Of a stretch of DNA of 64,000 nucleotides, positions 34,301 to 44,062 are shown one piece after another; position 1 is the stretch's first letter; every line of letters begins with the position of its first letter. The notes under the pieces were generated by a model. It did no database searches, was not told where the DNA came from, and saw nothing but the letters and a program-made list of their open reading frames with translations. A program made the position numbers and the translations under genes. This DNA comes from Agelaius tricolor (Eukaryota > Chordata > Aves > Passeriformes > Icteridae), in the NCBI GenBank assembly GCA_023055355.1, contig JALJCS010000020.1, positions 9,345,001 through 9,409,000 on the forward strand, given 5' to 3'.

Positions 34301-35727
34301 GTGGTACTGTCATACCAGGAAACACCACCAGCCTAGGGCACACAAAGTATTAAGTGTCAAGGGGTGGATGTATTAGGCAAGAGATTTAATTTAAATGATA
34401 TCTTGTAGCTAAAGAGTATCTTCAGTTAAAAACTGAATATAGGAGCTGAATAACCCTATGAGATACCTGAAATACTTTGGAGGGGAGTTAGAGACCCGGT
34501 AACTATGGGATTTTGGAGAATGGGGTATTTAACTCCTCTTAAGGTCTCTGGAGTGGTTAGTAGTGACCTGAAGGCTGAATTCATCCCTGGTCTTGTAAAA
34601 TCACTGCTTTTGACTGGGAGTGGTCTTGGCTCAGGGAAGAAAAACTGCTCTCTGATGTGTCCTGGAAAGCAAACAGTAGGTTTGGGATGCACATTGTGCT
34701 CCTGCCAGCTGTGCTCTGGAGGAGTGTGGCTCACAGAGCAGCAATGAACAGCCCTCACAGCACTTAGATGGGGAATTTTGCTGTAAATCTTCTAAAACTC
34801 TTGGAAAGATGGAATGTTTCCCCTTCTCTTCTCTCTGCCTTTCTTTGTGAATATAAATCCCCAGTGTTTAGGAACACGCAACCTTCATGTCTGAGGACAG
34901 ATGGTCAACTTGTTTTTGCTGAGGGATTTTCCCCCATGGGTGGTTTGTTCTGGAAGTAATGCCCAGCTCTTTCCAACCGCTGGACTAAAGCTCTTTCCAG
35001 AGGAAATTGCACATGGGGAAAACCATGGCAGAGCAAAGTAGTTGAATTACCCAGGCCAGAAGTTGAACATCAGGCTCTAGAGCCCATCTGGGTGTTAGGG
35101 GATGGTGATGGTCCCCCAGGCAGCTTCTAGCTTGGCTGAACCTGCTCTGGTAAGGTTTTCTCTGGACCTTCCAAGTAGGTGGACACCCTGAAGCTGCTCA
35201 GCTTTGCTCAGCCATCAGCACCTCGGTTTCTCAGCAGGACAATTCCTGCTGAGAACATGCAGTCTTCATTTTATGAGTGTCCATCCTGCTCCATGATGTT
35301 TCTCCCTGGCAGCTGTTTGTGCCTTCCCTTCTCTTCAGCTCCTTGTGTGCTGCTCCACAGCTAAGAGCAGGAAGGCCTATTCCAGTGTTATCAGCCTCTT
35401 CTTTTGTATCCTAGGGAATGGGAGCAACTGCCAAGCCCACTTTGCCTCCCAAAGTTTAACAGATTGGCCCACATCTAATTTCTGCCTCTGTGTTTACAGA
35501 AGGTGGAGGACAGAGGGGAAGGGGGGCTGCTGAGCAAGGGAAGAGGGCACAGAGAAAAAAGAAATTACTAACCCTCCATCAAAGAGCTGCTTTCCTACTT
35601 GTGGTTTCAAAATGCTTCCTCCTTCCCCGGCTATCCTGTAATCACTCTCCAACATTCACCAGAGCAGTGTTTACATCCAGCCCTATTACCGGCAGGGGAG
35701 ACAGGAGAAATTAAGGGCTCCCATGCC
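34301..35727. other. Non-genic stretch
   Basis: No gene or mobile element is recognised. Short open frames on both strands carry no known motif. Confidence 0.5.
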
Positions 35728-35800
35728 CCATTATCTCCCCCTCTTCCCCCTCCTCTCCCCCTCCCACAAGCAGACACACTTCTCTCCCCTTACCCCTTTT
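35728..35800. repeat. Pyrimidine-rich tract
   Basis: CCCCCTCTTCCCCCTCCTCT and further C/T-rich sequence follow, interrupted by ACAAGCAGACACA. It is a low-complexity tract. Confidence 0.7.
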
Positions 35801-35880
35801 CATCAAACGCCTCCAATTCATGAAGGAGTAAAAGCCCTTTAATGGGATTCTGGAGATCTTAAAATCCAGGTGGTTTGTTT

Positions 35881-35940
35881 AAAAAAAAAAAAAAAAAAAA
35901 AGAGAGGGAAATAAAAAAAAGGAAAAACTTGGAGGAAAAA
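35881..35940. repeat. A21 run followed by purine-rich tract
   Basis: Twenty-one A at 35881-35901 are followed by AGAGGG and more A/G. No AATAAA precedes the run at the right distance, so it is not read as a retrocopy tail. The 207-codon minus-strand frame at 35839-36462 passes through this run as poly-phenylalanine and is therefore not called. Confidence 0.85.
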
Positions 35941-36502
35941 ATACCACCAGCTCACTCTTTTTGGCTTCTTTGTTCCTTTTCCACGTTGTCTTGAACCTTT
36001 TTCTCCTCCACAACTCTGCTTGGCAGCTGGGGTGAGCTGAAGTTTGACTTGGATAGCTGGTGAGACCACACAGAGCTCACCCTGGCTGGAATTAATTTCC
36101 GATGTACGGCTGAAGAATCCCATGCACACACACAAGCACAGCGAGCCCTTGCATTTCCTTTTGATTTCCTTCTGGTGCTTCCTTCCCCAGATACCCTTTT
36201 TATCAGAAGCAGAACGAGCTGCAGTGCCAGCGCCGGGGCTGCCAGGGCGAGAGGCTCTGCCCCAGCATGGCAGCAGATCCAGGGGAAGGCGGGGGCTCTT
36301 TAGATGTTGGGCAGGCAGAGAGACGTGTGAAAAATGGTCAATGTTGGACAACAATAAATGGGGATTATGACTTTTTTTAACGAAGGGTAAAAAAAGGATA
36401 CTCATCTGGTACTGGCACTTGATGGGGACTTGAGGTCTGATTCCAATTCCTTGTTTAACCACAGATTTCCTCTAAATAATTCTCGTAATCTCTTGATTCC
36501 CT

Positions 36503-36700
36503 AGCTGAGGTCAGGGGCCCATTGTTCTACACCCTGTAACAACACAATGGGACACAGTTCCTGCCCCAAAGAGCTTACAGTGAAAACAATCAAAGAATGA
36601 AAAAGAAACCCAGGCTTGCCTGGAGTTACACCCTGGTGTTAAATTGAAGATTAGAACCAGACCTCCTGACTCTCTAGGTTTTGAGTCTTCTGCAATTGTA
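36503..36700 (+). mobile_element. Ancient amniote interspersed repeat
   Basis: GGGGCCCATTGTTCTACACC, then CCTGCCCCAAAGAGCTTACA, and further on AGAACCAGACCTCCTGACTC reproduce, in order, the hallmarks of an old repeat common in turtles, crocodilians and birds (GGGCCCCATTGTGCTAGGC, CCTGCCCCAAAGAGCTTACA, CCCAGGTCTCCTGAC). The order and spacing make chance unlikely. I do not assign a family name. Confidence 0.75.
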
Positions 36701-37084
36701 ACATTTTTCTGGCTTCTATCTTGAGATTCACACTGCAGTGTTAAAGACCATCAAAATAGAAAATACTGAACATCTTACCCATCGGAGCAGAGGAGAAGGA
36801 GCTGTTTATGATGGACAGCTCTGCTTCTATAGCAAGGACAGCCTTGTTGATTCTTACCAGCACACAGAGGGAGGTTGTGAAGTTTGGGAAGCTGGTTGAC
36901 CTTTGAGGTTCCCGGGTTTCCTATGAACCAGAGTGATGGACCAGTGCTCAAATGGGCTGGGTGGCTGGGAAGGGATTGCAACAGGGCTGCATTGAAGTCC
37001 CTTCCTCAACAGGAAGGCAAATGGCCGTGGGCGTCAGGGGACATTTAAGCGGAGAATGTTCACTCCCACATGGAGGAGTTGTTG
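36701..37084. other. Non-genic stretch
   Basis: Nothing is recognised between the ancient repeat and the CpG-dense patch. Confidence 0.5.
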
Positions 37085-37245
37085 GAACAGCTCCGTGCCC
37101 GGAACTCCTTCCCCTCCCAGGGCAGGGCTGTGCTGAATGCGTGGGGCGGCGCACGCGCGAGTGAACTCGGCCCAAGTGCTCCGAGTGCTGGCACAGCCGT
37201 GCTTCGCTGTGGGAGTACTCGTGGCACCACGGTCCTGGGGAAAGG
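37085..37245. promoter_or_regulatory. CpG-dense patch
   Basis: About 16 CpG dinucleotides fall in some 160 bases, the densest spot in the window (for example GCGTGGGGCGGCGCACGCGC). No clear TATA box or exon follows. It could be a small CpG island acting as a promoter or enhancer, or merely GC-rich sequence that escaped methylation. Confidence 0.35.
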
Positions 37246-39159
37246 GACGGGCTGCAATGGGCTTCTGGTTATACTGGCAGGGCTCTAAAGCATCAGAGCA
37301 CGATGTGGTCTCTGTGACTGGAGGAGTAAAACTGAAGCAGGCTCAGCTAATACTACCCTTGGTATCATTCGGCAAAGAGAAGATCTGGCTCTATGTACTG
37401 CTGGGAATCTCATGCTGTTATGGCTTTCTTAAGCATCTGGAATGACCTGGTTGTATGGAAAGTGATGATTTGTGTATGCTCAGCCATAAATATACAGCCT
37501 TATATATATTCCCCGTTTTCCTTGATTTCCCAGACTCTTATTCTTACCTCCAGTGTATTCCGGTGGCACTACTTGGGCTTTGGATACTGAGTTTTATTAG
37601 TGGGGGAAAATGTGAGTGCTCATATTGTTTTCCTTCTCCTATTTGACAGCTTATATGAAAATTTAGTCACTCTGAGATCTTTGATTTCATCCAGATTCAG
37701 TTTTTCGGCTTGTCAGAGAGATGGACACACTCACATCTGGATAAACACAGTGTGCAGGATTCCTCACCCCTAACTTTGGGCATCAGAGGAGATTTCCTCT
37801 CCATGTACAGAGAGTACACCTTAAATGTGCTTTACATCTGCTCAAAGATCTACATTTTTGCCTGTATTTTATGGTCGAGGGAAATGGCTATTTCTAAGGC
37901 CAGGTTCAACAACTTTATTCCAGTGTTTCACTGGGGTGAGAAGTTTCATCTGATTGCAAAGTGAGTCGGTTGCTGCATTAAAAAAATACCTTCAGCCTGC
38001 TGGGGCACTTGGGTGAATCACCAGAGCTGTGTGGGTCTGTTTGAGGGCACTCAGTGGTCCCATGTGGGCCATGCTGGCTTTGGCTTCAAATCCTGATCCT
38101 GGAGAAGGCTTGTGCTCAAGAACTTTATTAGGCACAGAGTTGCCACTGGCAGATTTGTTCCTTGGCACTGGGGCTGAGCTGTTGAATAAGACTTTATTCT
38201 TCAGACTTAGGGATGACAGGTTTGACGGTACAATGAAATCAGCTTCGTCCTCCTGATACTCTTAAATTTATTTGCTTTGTTTCAGAAAAATGTGGGGAAA
38301 TTACTGGATTTCCAAACATCTCTTCCAAAGGGAACTGCACTTTAGACCTCGATTTCTGTAGAAGTATTGGGAAAGGGTAGGAGGAGAAGCAGGAAAATTA
38401 TTCTGGTAACATAAAATGCTTCAGAATCAAGAGATAGGCATCAAAAACTGGTAAGATTTAATACACAAGATTTAATACACAAGAAGTCTACTTGGCTTCT
38501 GAATTTGGGGATTTGGGATGTACTTGGGTCACACTTTCAAGATTTTCCTTGTACAACAGCAAGGAAATTTGCTTCTTTTAACTTTGTTCTTCTGTTGAAG
38601 AGAGCTGAGACTCTCATGCAATTACTTGTTTCCTGGAGTTGAGGCCTTTAAGTAAATATCTAATATCCAGAGTTTTGTGTTAAAGTCAGGAATTGGCCAT
38701 TCTGTTTTATTTTATTTTAGAAAAGCCTTTATTCATGTACAAAACTTAGATAGATTTGAAATAGCCATGGAAAGAGAATTATCGTTGGTGGTTTTTAGTC
38801 CTACTAATAGCTACTCTAAGAGCAGTTGAATTTTTTTTTTTCCTGTGAGAATTTATTCTACTAGAAAAAAATTTGGAATATAGCAAAATGTTTCTTTTTG
38901 GAGAAGTTGAAAAGCTTCCTCTTCACTTAATTCTGCCTCCCATTATAGTTTACACTGTATATTGTATAAGGGATGACAGAGCTGAGGTCCTTTTGAAATA
39001 CTGAAGTGGAAATTAGATAGTTCTTAATAAGAAGGATTTGGGGGAGGGGGTCACAACAAACTAGTTTCATTAGTTTTTCATCTCCCCAAAATCTGAGGGT
39101 TTGGGATTTTCATGCCAATTACTTGAAATGTGGATGTCTCAGAAATTTTTGCTGTACAT
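37246..39159. other. Non-genic stretch
   Basis: The only local structure noted is a 14-bp direct duplication at 38455-38485 (AGATTTAATACACA twice). From about 38640 to 39150 the sequence is AT-rich. Confidence 0.5.
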
Positions 39160-39410
39160 TCAACTTTTGACCAGCCTTTTCTATTATTTCAGATGCAGAT
39201 TATAATAGAAACACAATGATACAATTTGTTTAGTTATAAACATTTTCCTTATTTTCTTGTCCTCTGCTTTCCAATTTTATTGGCGACCCATTCCAAAAGC
39301 AATTGTTGCAGGCCAATACCTTGATGCAACATTAATAAGAACAAAGAGGCTTAAATTATGGAAATAGCTGTCTATGTGACACATTAGTAGTTTTACTCTC
39401 CATTTGGCAG
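39160..39410. other. Candidate conserved noncoding segment
   Basis: A repeat-free block with GGCGACCCATTCCAAAAGCA, a CCAAT-like GGCCAATACC near 39312 and a C/EBP-like TTGATGCAAC near 39322. No conservation data are available. Confidence 0.2.
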
Positions 39411-39798
39411 ATCTATTGTGGATAAAATTGTGTGTGAAGGGATGAAAGGGAAGAAACTTGGATAAGAGTGGTAGGATCTGCTCCAGGATAATGAAGAAGA
39501 CAGACCCACACAGAGATTTATTTTATTTACTTTTGGCAATTGGCATTAGCAATACTGTCCCTGAGAAGCTGAAACTGGCACAGATAATAATGGGATTGCT
39601 TTTGAGATGATTCACCCAGTTCTTATAACCTGATTATAAGATTGAATTGTGAGGGCTGTGGGGACTCAGCACCACTTCTGGAGGTGCTCTCATATATGCT
39701 GCTACTCACACGAACTTTTAGGCATCCAGCATAAGGAGTCCAGGATAAGAAAAGTTGGTTTTAGAGCTGTCAGGTGAAAGCAGCCCTGCCCTGAGTGT

Positions 39799-40106
39799 TC
39801 CATCCCTGCTGCTCAATCTCACCACCCTAACAGGGAAGGATTCCTTCCCAATATCTCATCTATCCCTGTCCTCTGGCAGTGAAAGGCCAATCCTCCTTGT
39901 GCTGTCCCTCCATCCCTTGTCCCCAGTCCCTCTCCAGCTCTCCTGGAGCCCCTTTAGGCCCTGCAAGGGGCTCTGAGCTCTCCCTGGAGCCTTCTCCTCT
40001 CCAGGTGAGCATCCCCAGCTCTCCCAGAGCAGAGCAGAGGGCTCCAGCCCTCGGGGCATCTCTGTGGCCTCCTCTGGACTCACTCCAGCAGCTCCAGATG
40101 GTTTGT
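39799..40106 (-). mobile_element. CR1 LINE internal/3' portion lacking its 3' end
   Basis: On the minus strand it reads from CCATCTGGAGCTGCTGGAGT through GGAGAAGGCTCCAGGGAGAG and GGGGCTCCAGGAGAGCTGGA to TTGGGAAGGAATCCTTCCCT. The last roughly 200 bp expected of a CR1, including TGATTCTATGATT, are absent. CR1 copies usually lose the 5' end, so loss of the 3' end points to a later deletion. Confidence 0.9.
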
Positions 40107-41289
40107 CCTGTATTTGTCCTGAATACCTGTGGCTGTGTATGGTAGACTGTGTATTTACACCAGGCTTTCACATAAACTTCAAGGCTTTAGTGTTTTTGTT
40201 ACCAGGGACCAGCTGAGATGTGGCATCCCTTTTGGGCTGTGCTGCTCCATCTTCTTCACCCAACTTCACGATTCCCTCTGGTTCTGGCTTTGATCTGGGA
40301 TGGAGAACTGCTTCTGGTCTTGCTGAATGTCAGAAAAGTTCTTCTCTGATGTAAATCTGGCTGTCAGCAAGCTGCCCTGACTTGACATAATGCAAATGAC
40401 ACGAGATGGGTCTGAAAGGTAGAAGTAGTCCAGTGGCTGGTGTTTGACCAGTGTGGCTGCTGTGAGCTGGCCTTGGCTCAGCCTGTGGCAGCTGTGGTGA
40501 AAACTCTCAACACCAGGATGCTCACAAGGCATCTCATGCATTCCCAAGGCCTTGCCAGCTGTCCCAGTCCTGGTGACAATGTCAGCAAGTATTTCTCAGT
40601 GCTTTTTATGGTGCAGGCAGTGAGGGGCAGGAGGTCAGTGGTGCCCTGAGCCACAGGGCAGGTTGGGGAGGAGCCAGAGCCGTGGGTTTCCCATCCGCGT
40701 AGCAGCTCCTAAAAACACTGCCCTGAAATGCTGCTAAGGCAGCAGAGCCAGGAGGTGTCTCGATCCCCTGGGCCAAAACACAAGCTGTTGGCTGACTTCA
40801 GAGCAGGAAACTCAGGGAGCAGGAAACTCGGGGTGCAGGTTTGAGCTGGCTCAGTGGTGGAGTGCCACCAGCCAGCTGCTCATGGCACTGGTGATAGAGA
40901 CCCCCCGGGCCATCGCATCATCACCGAGGGCTCTTGGCGGCGGCGTATGCAGCAGAAGCTGTGTCACCCATGCCTGGGAAGGTGCCTGTGTGGGAGTGTT
41001 GAGCAAGATCCTTAGGCTCAAGGGAACGTGAAATCCTTCCCCTTCCTGTCTGTACTCTTTCTATGTGTCTGGAAAGGAGAAGGGAGCTCGTGCTGTCTCC
41101 CTCCCCTCCCTCCTCAGGAAGGTTCGGGGAGCTGGGAGCCAGGGACGTGCGCGCCCCATTCTGTCGCAACGTCCCAACATCAACACCCTCTGATCTATGG
41201 GATCCTGAGAGTTTGCAGCTCTTGTGTGGAGATGGAGTATGAATAAGGGCCCCCCAGTGTATTGGGAATTGGGCCTGTGGGTCTCCCGT
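40107..41289. other. Non-genic stretch
   Basis: A small duplication GAGCAGGAAACTC lies near 40801-40830. Otherwise it is unique-looking, GC-moderate sequence without a gene. Confidence 0.5.
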
Positions 41290-41520
41290 GTCAAGTGAGT
41301 CATAATGTATTAGATCCGAGGACTTCCCCCACGGGTGTTTAGTCTCAACAAACCCAGCTAATTCAGATTTAACTTAGCTCTTAATATGCTACATTGCTGA
41401 GTCTTCTAATTAATGCCACATGTTGCAGTCAGCTGTCATACTGAATAAATGTTTACAAAGCTATTAATGTACTGTATTTGTAAACCAGACCAGCTCCTTT
41501 TTGGAAATCATGTGGTATGT
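41290..41520. promoter_or_regulatory. Candidate enhancer-like segment
   Basis: A compact cluster of binding-site cores: AP-1 TGAGTCA (41296-41302), homeodomain TAATTA (41407-41412), forkhead TGTTTAC (41450-41456) and an inverted forkhead core GTAAAC (41480-41485). The last two lie in matching inverted strings GTTTACAAA and TTTGTAAAC. The block is repeat-free. The sites are seen directly; enhancer function is inference. Confidence 0.3.
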
Positions 41521-43935
41521 GTTTTCCCCTCAAAGATGAAAAAAGTTTTTTAGCAATAACGGATACTTTATTTTTGCAGCAACAGCCACTTCCCAGGAAT
41601 TCCTTACTAACTTCCTTGGGCTGCAGCCATTATCCCAGGGATGAGGTGGGGAAAAGCACCGTCCTTTAAAGAGAGATGCTGAGCTGAGCCCATGGTGGGG
41701 CGAGGGGCTGGTAGGGATCTGAGATCCTGATGCTGGAGGACACAGAGTCCATGTGTGTGTGTGTGTTGGTGGCTCTCCTGTCCCCAGCTGCTGCAATCCC
41801 TCCCCTCAGCTGCCACGTGAGCGGGGACGCCCGGCCACAGCCGAGGGAACAGGGACACAGCCGTGCCATCAAGCAGTCTGCAGGCCAGCTGCCTGCTGCT
41901 CAGGGGCCCTTGTGGGGCTGGGGACATGGGCTGGGGACACGGGCTGGCCACCACCATCCCCACACGGCCAGCACTTGCCTGGCACAGGGACTGGGTGACC
42001 GGAGCAGTGGGATCGTGGGGGTGGGAGCTCCAACCTTATCTATCCTCAGAGCCACTCCCCAACAGCTTGCTCTGCACAAATTCATGTTTTCTGTTTTCTG
42101 AGTTTGTTTGGTTGTGCCTTTAATTCCCTCCTGGGGCTCCAGGGAAACAGCTTTCTTCTGCTGGGATTCCTGCACTCCTGTTTCATCTCTAATCAGCTGC
42201 AGAAACCATAGGAGATGCCAAAGGACTTGAAAGCTTAGGGAGGGTGAGGCTGGGATCTGTGCACTGCCACCAGGTCCTGTGTCCCACCAGCCAAGGCATC
42301 TAGCTAAGGGATTTGGGGATGTTGTCCTGGCTGAAGTCCATGACTCTCACAGAGCCTATTGAGAAAGGTTTCACTCCAGCAATAATTAAGTAAATGAAAA
42401 TGGTGTTTTCTCTGCTTTTAATCAGGTGAAATTTAGGCTAACACTGTATTGGAAGAATTCACAGTGAAGCCTGTACAGGTAAAGAGAAGCAAAGTAGTTA
42501 AGTGATTTCTCTGGTGGGGCTCAGCCCTTTGCCCTTTTGCTCCACTGGCTCTGACTGACTTCCCCAACACAGGGATTAGCTCCAGACCTGCACATCTAAG
42601 CAGGGCAAATCCAACCTCCTCCCAATCATTGTGCCTTGGTGAGAAGCTCAGTGCACTCTCAGTGGAATGAGTCTAGAAAAGGAAAAACTATTATTACTTA
42701 GGTACTTTATTAATTCTTTTCTCTCTGTATGTCCTGCAGCCCTCTAATGGTACTGTGCCTGCATGTGGATTGTATTTTCCACTCAAAAGGGAAGAGAGGG
42801 TAATTTCATCTGGAAAATGTTTGAGTACTTTATCAAGGAATGATGCTGCATAAGTTAAGGACTGCCTCCCTGTTTTATTTAGTGCTTTTTTTATGGCTAA
42901 ATATGGCTGAGGGAGTGGGAGATCTTTGGTTCCCTGGTGCTGGCAGCAGGTGGAAGGTCCTACTGCACCACAGAGCCATGTGCTCCACAAGGCACTGAAG
43001 GTGCCATCAGGAATCACCAAACAGCAGGACTAAATGTCCCTGTCTATAAGAACTATTTTAGGAAATGGCTTTTACACTTTGCATGAGAGCCTACAGGCAT
43101 CTCTGTGGAGGTGGCTTTCATCCTCTCACGTGCCCTTGGATAGTACCTCCAGTCTCTGAGGTTTTTGTCCTTACCTGATGCTTGTCTCTCCCCTGCAGTG
43201 TGATTTCTGTTCTGTTTGCCCACAAGATCTCCCTGTCTCCCTCCTCAGCTGCTGCAGCTCAGAGCTGAGGGCTGTGTCTGCAGAGGAGTGCAGGCAATGT
43301 GCCACTGTCCCAGTGCCTCGGCCACTTCAGATGGGGGGACCTGCTGCTTCCCTCCCTGCCTGGGCTGGAAAGGGAAGAGCATTTGGGGTGAGAGATGGAG
43401 CATCCCCATGGCTGGGGCCATGGCCAGGCTGTGGGTCATTCCTGCCTGGAGTGACCAGTCCCTTCCAGTACCTTCCAGCCAGTTCAGACTCAGCTCCATG
43501 TGCTTCAGTTTGTGTGCAGTGGATAAAGAACTGAGATGGTTTTGGTGTTGCTTCTCCCTGGGAGTAATACCCCTGCTAGTGGAGTTAACACTGTGTGCTG
43601 GGTGTTTCCTGTTATCTCCCAGCTTAGTGAACCCCCAATAGAGGCCTTGAGGGGCTGCTGTGACTGGTGGGGCACAGCCACCTCTCAGAGCCCCACACTT
43701 GCAGGGTGGGAAGGAAGCAAGGCAAGCTAAGCTGGCTTTTCATTTAGGACCATGGTTTCAATGCAGGATCCCTTCAGGAGCATGCTTTGAGGGGCTGCCT
43801 CAAGCTGCAAACCTTAAAACATCCTGCCCTCCCTGCTGAAGCCAAGCACACACCTGCTCTTTCTGTGGAGCTGCCTTTTCCATGTCTTTAATCCTTTTTT
43901 TTTCCAGCCTGCCTTGCCAGTGCAAAGTGTGCTCG
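41521..43935. other. Non-genic stretch with small simple repeats
   Basis: A short (TG) run lies at 41753-41767, and a GGGCTGGGGACA duplication at 41918-41947. A weak MIR-like string (ACAGGTAAAGAGAAGCAAAG, then TTAAGTGATTT) lies at 42475-42512. No gene is recognised. Confidence 0.5.
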
Positions 43936-43939
43936 TGAT

Positions 43940-44062
43940 GTTAAACTTCCCTCATTAGGCTGAACATTCCTCTTTTTAACCTCTTTAACCTGCAGCATTC
44001 CCATTGGGAGCACCCTGTCTCCATACTTCTCAACTGCTCTTAATTAGATTGGGCATTTCTTG
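43940..44062. repeat. Unnamed duplicated element, locus 2
   Basis: CTGTCTCCATACTTCTCAAC begins at 44015 and leads to TGCTCTTAATTAG. An upstream partner ACTTCCCTCATTAGG lies 89 bp earlier. It matches the element at 19.46-19.58 kb in sequence and in having two copies, but with different spacing (76 against 89 bp). Confidence 0.6.

Noticed and set aside
35839..36462. 207-codon minus-strand open frame
   Set aside because: It passes through an A21 run as poly-phenylalanine, shows no domain, and is composition-driven.
42475..42512. MIR-like string ACAGGTAAAGAGAAGCAAAG and TTAAGTGATTT
   Set aside because: Too short and too diverged to call without a profile search. Noted only within the surrounding stretch.
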